From Desulfobacterales bacterium (GTDB taxonomy: Bacteria > Desulfobacterota > Desulfobacteria > Desulfobacterales > JAQWFD01), in contig JAQWFD010000004.1 of the NCBI GenBank assembly GCA_028704555.1, positions 81,932 through 145,931 of the forward strand: a stretch of DNA of 64,000 nucleotides. The letters are read 5' to 3'. The notes under the pieces were generated by a model, which saw only the letters and a program-made list of their open reading frames with translations, did no database searches and was not told the origin of the DNA. Of this stretch, positions 57,611 to 64,000 are shown piece after piece. Each line of letters begins with the position of its first letter. Within the stretch, counting starts at the first letter, position 1. The position numbers were made by a program, and so were the translations under genes.

Positions 57611-58020
57611 AAACTCGATGACCGAAACGGGTACCATACGGGCACTCATGATCGGATAGCTCTGGGAACAAAATATCCCGGAGTTCTCAAGCCCGGGAGT
57701 GACGTGCCGGATATCGGGTTGTGTCTTCTGGTGCCATCTCCCGGATATTGCCGTTGACAGTCATCCGGAATTTACTCGAATCTGTCATACCGCTATTCAT
57801 ATTGACTTTTACGACTATCCAACCTAAAAAACGACATAACTGTTATAAACTATACGATTTTGATCTGATATAATTCATCTGTTCTCACCCGTCATTCCCG
57901 CATAGGCGGTAATCAATAACATACTGGAATAAATTGATTTATTCTTTAGCGCAATGACAAAGAAGGGCTGAATATGACTTTTTACGAAATCATCATAATT
58001 ATCTGAATAAATATTTTTTC
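57611..58020. other. Intergenic, nothing recognised
   Basis: 410 bp after the Nudix remnant. It becomes AT-rich toward the sigma-28 promoter. No further Nudix homology is clear, although the frame after the TAA stays open to about 57759. Confidence 0.4.
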
Positions 58021-58048
58021 TAAAGCTTCAGGCATGTTTTGCCGATAA
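58021..58048 (+). promoter_or_regulatory. Predicted sigma-28 (FliA) promoter
   Basis: TAAAGCTT (58021-58028), 12 bases, then a perfect GCCGATAA (58041-58048). The FliA consensus is TAAAGTTT-N11-GCCGATAA. It lies 22 bp before the FlgM-associated gene, matching a late flagellar class gene. Confidence 0.7.
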
Positions 58049-58069
58049 TAAATTCAAGGTGACAATTGT

Positions 58070-58480
58070 ATGGAGATAACCGCCTATCAAATTCACAATG
58101 TGTTGAAAGTATACAGCCGGCAGCTGTGCCGCGGCAAAAGCATTGAATGTCAGAAAGGCCTCGGTTTGATATCATCTATCGATCAGATCAATATATCATC
58201 GGAAGGCAGGCGCCAGGCGGTTATCGAAAAGGTCGCCACGAATATCATTGATCGGATTACCAGTTACGGTCCCCAAAGCGATGTGGAACATGAAATTGTA
58301 AACCAGTTAGAAAATGAGTTCGGGAAAGAAGAAAGTACAGAATTCGTATACAACCAGATCGATGTAAACAACAATAAAATCACCAGCAAGCTTTCAGTGG
58401 AAGGTCCGGACTTTATACTCAGTCGTCTGGAAGAATTGACCAAAGAAGCCGTTGACAAACGCATGGAGAAAGCAAGATGA
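58070..58480 (+). CDS. FlgM-associated protein (DVU0524-like)
   Basis: A 136-residue, charged, mainly helical protein found next to flgM in sulfate reducers. The start MEITAYQIHNVLKVYSRQL and the central SEGRRQAVIEKVATNIIDRI fit that family as I know it. Its molecular role is unknown; position suggests flagellar regulation or export. Its last bases overlap the flgM start by 4 nt (ATGA). AAGGTG precedes the ATG. Confidence 0.75.
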   Translation: MEITAYQIHNVLKVYSRQLCRGKSIECQKGLGLISSIDQINISSEGRRQAVIEKVATNIIDRITSYGPQSDVEHEIVNQLENEFGKEESTEFVYNQIDVNNNKITSKLSVEGPDFILSRLEELTKEAVDKRMEKAR

Positions 58481-58794
58481 ATCATATCAACCCGTCTGAA
58501 ACTTATTTGCAGCAGGCTGGTTTTAAAAAAGCCCCTGAAACCGGAAACACCGCGTTGACCAATAAACAAAAAACCGACGCAAAAAAAAGCATTTCCAAAG
58601 GAGATGTCATTGTCAACCTGTCGGATACCTCCAGAGAAATGCAAATTGCTAAACAGGCTTCAACCTCATCGCCGGACATCAGAGAACAAAAAATCAAGGA
58701 TATCCAGACCCTGATCAATGAAAATCGATATGAAATAAAACCGGATGAAATCGCTGAAAAAATACTCGGGCTCCATATAGACGAAACGATTTAG
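58477..58794 (+). CDS. flgM: Anti-sigma-28 factor FlgM
   Basis: A 105-residue protein that holds FliA inactive until it is exported through the finished hook-basal body. The N-terminal half is polar and disordered. The C-terminal sigma-binding helices show REQKIKDIQTLINENRYEIKPDEIAEKIL, the FlgM signature. It is coupled to the upstream gene by a 4-nt overlap and served by the sigma-28 promoter at 58021, giving the usual feedback. A weak TGCCCC/GGGGCA hairpin follows the stop. Confidence 0.88.
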   Translation: MNHINPSETYLQQAGFKKAPETGNTALTNKQKTDAKKSISKGDVIVNLSDTSREMQIAKQASTSSPDIREQKIKDIQTLINENRYEIKPDEIAEKILGLHIDETI

Positions 58795-59216
58795 ACATAG
58801 GGGTGCCCCTTGCTTCCGGGGGCAGTCCTCATCCGGCCGTCTGCCGTATACAAATTTTTACCGCATATCTCCCTCTTACCCGTTCCTTCCCCCACATCTG
58901 ACAGGAAAATTTTTCCGACCTGTCTGTACGGATTATAAAAAGCAGTTGGTTACGATTGCGGATATAACCCATTGTTTTAAAACAACTTTTAGCAAAAATA
59001 ACGATAAAAGGATACCGATTGGCATCCTTATTGCTTATGTAATCAGAAGTTACCCGATGATAAGCAAATGTTCCCTGGCATCACGACAGGCAGAAAAACT
59101 GTTATGGCTCGTTTTATTCAAAAACCGAAATTATGCGCTGATGTTGCACCTGTCATATAAGCATCAGACTTGTTATCAACCGAACCGCTGATTACTTATA
59201 ATACAAGGCCATTGAT
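58795..59216. other. Intergenic, nothing recognised
   Basis: 420 bp. The weak hairpin past flgM lies at 58805-58825. An 81-codon frame (58946-59191) shows no features and is not called. Confidence 0.4.
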
Positions 59217-59672
59217 ATGATAAAAATTAATTTTATACCGGAAGCCTCAATGCCCCAGCCCTCCCCGAAACCGGCCGGCTCCACCAGTGGCGTTTTCCAA
59301 AGCACACTGAATCAGGCAATTCAGAATCAAACAACCTCCGATGATGGCGGATGCATTATCCCGTCATTGGGGGAAATCAGCTCCCCTGCCTACCTCAATG
59401 AGCCGGTATTCGGCTCCGAAACAGCCCTTTTATCAAAAACCGATAATCTTCTGGAGCTTCTGGATCAATATTCGGCAAAAATAAACGACCCCCATCAGAC
59501 ATTGAAGGATATCGAACCGTTACTGAATGCCATCAGGAATCAGTCAGATGAACTTGTGAAAGAATCCGACTCAGGCCTGAACGATGACAGCCGGTTACGG
59601 GAGATTGTACGCCGATGCGCCCTGACGGCAACTATCGAATGTTATAAATTCAACCGGGGAGATTATATATAA
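59217..59672 (+). CDS. Hypothetical protein, possibly flagellar
   Basis: A 151-residue protein with a polar, low-complexity N-terminal 60 residues and a helical C-terminal part (LLELLDQYSAKINDP .. LREIVRRCALTATIECYKFNRGDY). No family is certain. Nearness to flgM suggests a flagellar chaperone-like role, for example resembling FlgN in size and helicity, but this is inference only. Confidence 0.5.
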   Translation: MIKINFIPEASMPQPSPKPAGSTSGVFQSTLNQAIQNQTTSDDGGCIIPSLGEISSPAYLNEPVFGSETALLSKTDNLLELLDQYSAKINDPHQTLKDIEPLLNAIRNQSDELVKESDSGLNDDSRLREIVRRCALTATIECYKFNRGDYI

Positions 59673-59926
59673 CGCCCAACCTTTCGTTTATTTCTCGTCA
59701 GACAGTCACCAATGAATGTTTCCACCGGTTTCGGTTTTTTACTGAAATTTCGGCAGCATTTCATATTGCAAACATTCAAGCCCTCCTTTATATATTCCGA
59801 AAAAATAAATTCCCTGACATTATTTTTTTCCGGACCCCCTGATGCTCAGGGGGATGTATTCCGGCAAGCCGGGTGATGTCCGCGATATTACCGGGCTCTA
59901 TTTTATTCTGATAAAAGGAGTGAATC

Positions 59927-60787
59927 GTGTTGAAACATTTATTAAGAATGACATCAATAGCGATGTTGTGTGTCCTGACAGCCTGCGGAGACAATCCCTC
60001 TCCGGACAATGAATCCAAACTGCCTTCTGATCATCCTGAAATATCACAGGAAATGCCGGGCCAGCATTTCAGTGGTACTGTCAAAGAAGTCCTGAACGTC
60101 AGCGAATATACCTATTGCCTGATCGACAATAACTCCGGGACAAAATGGATAGCCATACCCAAAACTGAAATCAAAGCGGGAGAAAAATGCAGCTTTTCCA
60201 ATGGGCTGATCATGCGTAATTTCTACAGCAAATCACTGGATCGTCACTTTGACGAAGTGATATTCTGCGCAGGCATTGATGGCCGACCCCTTGTTTCGAA
60301 AGACAAATCAGCCCATGGCCAGATGCCTGCCCGGATGCCCGCGATGATGACGGGAAAAACCTGCCCCATGCCGTCAGATGCGTCTTCCCCGCCTCTGAGT
60401 AAAACGGCAGCCACCATGCCACACAACGCTGCAGACCAGAATCCGGCGATATCATTTAAAGATATCAAGGTTGAAAAAGTGAGCGGCAAAGACGGGTTCA
60501 GGATTTCGGAACTTTACGAAAAGGCTTCGGATCTGAGCGAAAAAAATGTATCTATCCAGGGTAAAGTGGTGAAAGTTCTGAACAACATCATGGGAAAAAA
60601 CTGGATTCATATTCAGGATGGAACAGGAGACCCTGCACAAAACACCCATGATCTGGTATTGAATTGCCTTCAAACCCCGTCTGTCGGTGACACGGTAACC
60701 GTATCGGGACGGCTGAAAACTGACAGAGATTTCGGGTCAGGATTCAAGTACCGGATAATTATAGAAGATGCCTCCATTTCAAATTGA
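59927..60787 (+). CDS. NrfJ-like OB-fold lipoprotein
   Basis: A 286-residue lipoprotein (lipobox LTAC, Cys about 20). Two OB-like domains occur. The first, about 45-115, has SGTVKEVLNVSEYTYCLID and NFYSKSLDRHFDEVIFC, as in NrfJ-type periplasmic proteins. The second, about 190-286, has VSIQGKVVKVLNNIMGKNWIHIQDGTGDP and a VTVSGRL strand. A Met/Pro-rich linker joins them. NrfJ relatives accompany cytochrome c nitrite reductase or other c-type systems; none is present here. AAAGGAG precedes the GTG at 59927; an ATG follows at 59948. Confidence 0.75.
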   Translation: MLKHLLRMTSIAMLCVLTACGDNPSPDNESKLPSDHPEISQEMPGQHFSGTVKEVLNVSEYTYCLIDNNSGTKWIAIPKTEIKAGEKCSFSNGLIMRNFYSKSLDRHFDEVIFCAGIDGRPLVSKDKSAHGQMPARMPAMMTGKTCPMPSDASSPPLSKTAATMPHNAADQNPAISFKDIKVEKVSGKDGFRISELYEKASDLSEKNVSIQGKVVKVLNNIMGKNWIHIQDGTGDPAQNTHDLVLNCLQTPSVGDTVTVSGRLKTDRDFGSGFKYRIIIEDASISN

Positions 60788-60828
60788 TCGCCTGAATCAG
60801 GTCCGCTCACATCCTCATATATAAGATA

Positions 60829-60867
60829 CCATACAACAGGTGAAGCGTTGTTTTACCTGTTGTATGG
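60829..60867 (+). terminator. Perfect 13-bp hairpin after the lipoprotein gene
   Basis: CCATACAACAGGT (60829-60841) pairs fully with ACCTGTTGTATGG (60855-60867) around a 13-nt loop, 42 bp after the stop. No T tract follows, so it could end transcription weakly or protect the mRNA end. Confidence 0.6.
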
Positions 60868-60983
60868 GTCTCGGCAAAAATCAATCGTCCACGTGCGCGG
60901 AATTTCGGAGTCTCGCAACGGGGTTCCGGCCGCTCAGACATTCCGGCAAAATGCGATTATCCTTCCGAATCAGGCGTATGGGC

Positions 60984-61013
60984 TTGACACGACAATTCAT
61001 TACATAGTAACTT
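60984..61013 (+). promoter_or_regulatory. Possible promoter far upstream of the response regulator
   Basis: TTGACA (60984-60989), an 18-bp spacer and TAACTT (61008-61013). It lies 480 bp before the NarL-type gene; the DNA between holds no gene. Nearer the gene an inverted TGCAT..ATGCA pair (about 61414-61434) might be a protein site. Confidence 0.35.
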
Positions 61014-61491
61014 TATTATATAAATAATTCACATCAGAGCACCCGGAAACTGTTCCGGTCTGCACAGACCCATCCGGGATCAGACTTAACGCTTCGGACG
61101 GCGCTGATGAGACATGATGAGGATCGAACTCCGAATCTGCCGTTGTGATTTCATCAACCAGCCCGTTATGGCCGATCATGCCCGGAAATCAATCTTGAAA
61201 AATATTTTTCAGTTTGCTTTATCATCCTTTCGTATCGGGAATATATCTATCATAAACAAAAATGTATCCTGCAGAACCATTGAGCAATAAATCACGCCTT
61301 CTGCGACCTGACAATTCACAGCTCAATTCGATTAGGGCCTTATTCCTTAAACCCTGTCAAAAAAACAGGAAAATTATTTTGTATCTTTGTACAGGTACAT
61401 CAGTTAGCCTTTTGCATGAATTATAACTATGCATAAAGTTTGCGTTTGGGATGCGGGCATAGACCACCACAGAATATAAAGAGGATATGAT

Positions 61492-62145
61492 ATGGGAATA
61501 CGAATTCTCATTGCCGATGATCACAAACTGATGCGAGACGGGATTCGCTCCTTATTGGAAAAACGCGACGGCATGGAAGTGGTCGCAGCAGCCGAAAACG
61601 GACGTTCCGCGGTAAAACTGACACGAAAACTCAAACCGGATGTGGTTATCATGGATATCAGCATGCCCGACTTGAACGGAATCGAGGCGACCCGTCAGAT
61701 TATATCCGAATTGCCGGATACCAAAGTACTCGCCTTGTCAATACACTCGGACAAACAGTTTGTTTCCCAGATGCTCAAGGTTGGCGCGATGGGATATCTT
61801 CTTAAAGACTGCACGGTCGATGAACTGACACATGCCATATATGCCGCCATAAACAGCAAAACCTATCTAAGCCCCGGTGTCGCCAACACCGTGATAAAGG
61901 ATTATGTAAATTTATTAGCGGCAACCGACTCTTCAAAAGCCTCTGTATTAACCGCCCGGGAACGCGAGGTGCTCCAATTGATTTCGGAAGGACGTAAAAC
62001 CCGTCAAATCGCATTAGATCTCCATGTGAGCGTAAAAACCATCGAAACGCATCGACGTCAGATCATGGAAAAGCTCAACATCCACAATGTGGCCGATCTT
62101 ACCAAATTTGCCCTTCGCGAAGGCCTGACATCCCTTGAAATCTGA
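61492..62145 (+). CDS. NarL/FixJ-type response regulator
   Basis: A 217-residue two-component regulator. The receiver domain has acidic pocket ADDH and phospho-acceptor Asp in DVVIMDISMPDLNG, with Lys in LLKDCTVDEL. A LuxR-type HTH follows (LTAREREVLQLISEG .. TIETHRRQIMEKL). AAGAGGATATG precedes the start. No kinase is adjacent; the PAS-PAS NarX-type kinase at 31888 is the only fitting partner in the window. Confidence 0.93.
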   Translation: MGIRILIADDHKLMRDGIRSLLEKRDGMEVVAAAENGRSAVKLTRKLKPDVVIMDISMPDLNGIEATRQIISELPDTKVLALSIHSDKQFVSQMLKVGAMGYLLKDCTVDELTHAIYAAINSKTYLSPGVANTVIKDYVNLLAATDSSKASVLTAREREVLQLISEGRKTRQIALDLHVSVKTIETHRRQIMEKLNIHNVADLTKFALREGLTSLEI

Positions 62146-62202
62146 CACACGGTTTTCATCCGCAGATGCTCCCCGGACGTTTTATTCCCCCCTGGCCCTG
62201 AC

Positions 62203-62757
62203 TCAAATCAGGGTGAAAATTTTTTCAATCACTTCAAACGCGCTTTGCTCCCGATGCGTTTCGACGATCAGGTGAATGGCGTCATCCGCATGGCTGAAGG
62301 GTTCGTATGCTTTTTTCTGATCCGGGTATATGGCCCACCTTCCGTCTGACGCATCTTTCCCATCTGCCTCCCTGGCTAAAAGCCTTTCCCTGACCACCGG
62401 ATCCGGACAAACGCACTCCACCATCACCAGCCGGGCGCCGAAATCAGAACCGGCGTCCATGAAAAGATGCCTCTGCCACTGTTTACTGAATGCAGCGTCG
62501 ACAATTACTGAATCGCCGTTTTTCAAGACTTCGCCTGCTTCATGGCACAGTTGCCGGTAAGTTCTTTTCGTAAATTCATCAGAGTATATTCCGGCGCCAT
62601 AATCCGTGTACTGATGCGTCGCGTCATCCATGCGGGAAAGCTTTTTCCTCAATACATCGGAACGAAGCACTCTAAACCCCGTTTCACGGCTCAGTCGTCT
62701 GGCAAAGGTAGTCTTGCCGGTACCCATCAATCCGCAGACGAGTATCAGAGCCTGCAT
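62203..62757 (-). CDS. P-loop kinase-like ATPase (C-terminal half of a usually fused protein)
   Basis: A 184-residue predicted kinase with Walker A GLMGTGKTT at residues 9-17 and a shikimate/zeta-toxin-like fold (RVLRSDVLRKKL, VIVDAAFSKQWQR, CVCPDPVVRERLLAR). In many bacteria this domain is the C-terminal half of an aminoglycoside-phosphotransferase/ATP-binding fusion. Here its ATG overlaps the stop of the phosphotransferase gene by one base (TAATG). Substrate unknown. Confidence 0.82.
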   Translation of the reverse strand: MQALILVCGLMGTGKTTFARRLSRETGFRVLRSDVLRKKLSRMDDATHQYTDYGAGIYSDEFTKRTYRQLCHEAGEVLKNGDSVIVDAAFSKQWQRHLFMDAGSDFGARLVMVECVCPDPVVRERLLAREADGKDASDGRWAIYPDQKKAYEPFSHADDAIHLIVETHREQSAFEVIEKIFTLI

Positions 62758-63764
62758 TATAATTTCTCCGAATCTGCATACTGCTGCGCGAGAGCAAAAT
62801 ATCGACCGGCCAGTTGTGCAGAGCGCTTCTTTTCCTCCTCCGATATGTTCGGATCATCCAGCTTGAAGGAGATGACCTTCCCCCTGACACAGGCCCGATA
62901 AACTTTATAAAAATTCAACAGATCCGAAACGTCCTGATCACCTGAATATCGGACATAGGACGCCATAAGCGTTTGAGCCAGATCCGGATACCCGTTAAAA
63001 TCCAGATCCATCGCAAGAAATGCGATGTCTGCAGCCACATCGGAATACCGAAACCTCTCATTGAACTCGATGCAGTCTACGATGGTAACCGGGTCCATCA
63101 CATATACATGATCCAGGTGAAGATCCCCATGGCAGTCACGGATCCGGTGCCGGGCGACCCGGCCTTCAAACAGAGCGCTTTTTTCAGTAAAATACGTATC
63201 GGTGTAGACTTTAATCGAATTCCACTGCTCACGACGGATCGATTTTCCGATATACGGTACGGTCTGCTCAAAATTTTCATCCGTATTATGCTTTATCGTG
63301 TCGATGGAACCGAATGCGTCTATGGCAGCGGAGGTTTCCGCAAGACTGTGAAACGCTGCAATTTTTTTTGCGACCCGGTCCATAACATCCGGTATGATAT
63401 CCGTTCGATCCAGAAACCGCCGTAACGCCGCTTGCTCAGGGATATAATTCATTTTCACGGCATAATCCACGATATCTCCCCGCCCCCCAAAGGCAACGTA
63501 TCCGCCCTCATTCGTAACCGGGATCACATCAAGGTATACATGCGGAGAAAGGCGTCTGTTCAGCCGGATCTCCTGATCGCAATAATATTTGCGTTTAGCC
63601 AGAGAAGTAAAATCCAGAAACCCGAAATCTACCGGCTTTTTCACTTTATACACAAGGGTATCGGTAATATAGACCCAGGAAATATGGGTCTGCACCATTC
63701 GAACCTCTGAGACAACGTGTGGATACGCTCTTTTATCGAGCAATGCTTCGTATAATAATTTCAT
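62757..63764 (-). CDS. Aminoglycoside-phosphotransferase-fold protein
   Basis: A 335-residue protein with the APH kinase-like fold: an N-lobe strand with VYKVKKPVDFGFLDFTSL (the Lys pair could hold ATP), the catalytic loop HRIRDCHGDLHLDHVY (HGDLH) and metal Asp in IDCIEF-like VDCIEFNERF. Real drug resistance is unlikely; related fused proteins have no known substrate. I chose the ATG at 63764; the frame runs 37 codons further upstream. It is coupled to the P-loop kinase gene. Confidence 0.82.
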   Translation of the reverse strand: MKLLYEALLDKRAYPHVVSEVRMVQTHISWVYITDTLVYKVKKPVDFGFLDFTSLAKRKYYCDQEIRLNRRLSPHVYLDVIPVTNEGGYVAFGGRGDIVDYAVKMNYIPEQAALRRFLDRTDIIPDVMDRVAKKIAAFHSLAETSAAIDAFGSIDTIKHNTDENFEQTVPYIGKSIRREQWNSIKVYTDTYFTEKSALFEGRVARHRIRDCHGDLHLDHVYVMDPVTIVDCIEFNERFRYSDVAADIAFLAMDLDFNGYPDLAQTLMASYVRYSGDQDVSDLLNFYKVYRACVRGKVISFKLDDPNISEEEKKRSAQLAGRYFALAQQYADSEKL

Positions 63765-64000
63765 GGTTAAATGCCCTGGAGATATAATCAAAAGTTGTGT
63801 TTGAGAGATGACTTTAGTCACAATATATTGACAATGAAACGCTATCTTGATGCTACATACCGTATCCGTATACACATGAAGGGCTGCAGGGATAATGAAG
63901 GGTCAAATCGTCATCGGACAGTCATAACGGCGGCCCGGGGTGAAAAAAAACATACGGCCGCATTAACGGTTACCCGGTATATCCCCGCCCGGTCGGGGGC
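63765..64000. other. Window end, nothing recognised
   Basis: 236 bp upstream of the phosphotransferase gene. It should hold its promoter; no gene, repeat copy or hairpin stands out. Confidence 0.4.

Noticed and set aside
57461..57649. Minus-strand 62-codon frame over the Nudix remnant
   Set aside because: It is the antisense shadow of recognisable Nudix coding sequence.

Overview
The window reads as chromosomal DNA of a mesophilic Desulfobacterota bacterium, most likely of the Desulfobacteria. I infer this from moderate GC and from family markers: a DVU0524-type FlgM-associated protein beside flgM, a PxxKW cysteine-rich protein, a NifA-like GAF activator, an HPF-cold-shock fusion, a DksA-BON protein and KdsD/WaaA for LPS. 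No database search was possible, so names rest on recognised motifs. I found no rRNA, tRNA, CRISPR array or complete transposase.

Layout. 0-8.1 kb (minus): pyrG, a very large GlmS-like protein, hisH, hisF and nadE (cut by the window edge), a run made entirely of glutamine-amidotransferase systems. 8.6-15.4 kb (minus): NifA-like regulator, a PEP/pyruvate-binding-domain protein, aspS. 15.4-26 kb: CBS-ACT, DUF2914, DnaJ-like and UspA proteins, the HPF-CSD fusion, DksA-BON, an ExeA/GspB pair and a SpoT-like HD protein, so it is rich in stress and starvation functions. 26-34.4 kb: dinB, ihfA, an ACT protein, a secreted PepSY-like protein, a small membrane protein that appears to be under a CI-like repressor, a sensor kinase and a cold-shock gene; repeats are concentrated here. 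34.9-47.6 kb (mostly minus): YkgJ-type protein, nucleotide-sugar dehydrogenase, radical SAM, Na/Pi cotransporter, rluB, argJ, UspA, then truA (plus), a ClC channel and an aminotransferase, and the PxxKW protein. 48-57.4 kb: KdsD, phosphofructokinase, WaaA, an LpoA-like lipoprotein, a protein with a weak RelA/SpoT-synthetase-like patch, and class II aldolase. 57.4-64 kb: a decayed Nudix gene, a flagellar anti-sigma unit behind a predicted sigma-28 promoter, an NrfJ-like lipoprotein, a NarL-type regulator, and a split kinase/phosphotransferase pair.

The most notable non-coding content is repetitive. (1) A family of about 150-bp elements with long terminal inverted repeats has five good copies and two decayed ones. 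Three copies are flanked by exact 8-bp direct repeats, so they are non-autonomous mobile elements (MITEs); one sits just 5' of a sensor kinase whose reading frame looks damaged. (2) Two copies of a roughly 200-bp element (15.8 kb and 33.85 kb) keep hairpins with differing sequences, and one follows a near-consensus promoter, so it may be a structured RNA. (3) A 60-bp repeat lies upstream of both the nifA-like gene and ihfA. (4) An 18-bp inverted-repeat operator is shared by the CI-like repressor and the neighbouring small membrane protein gene.
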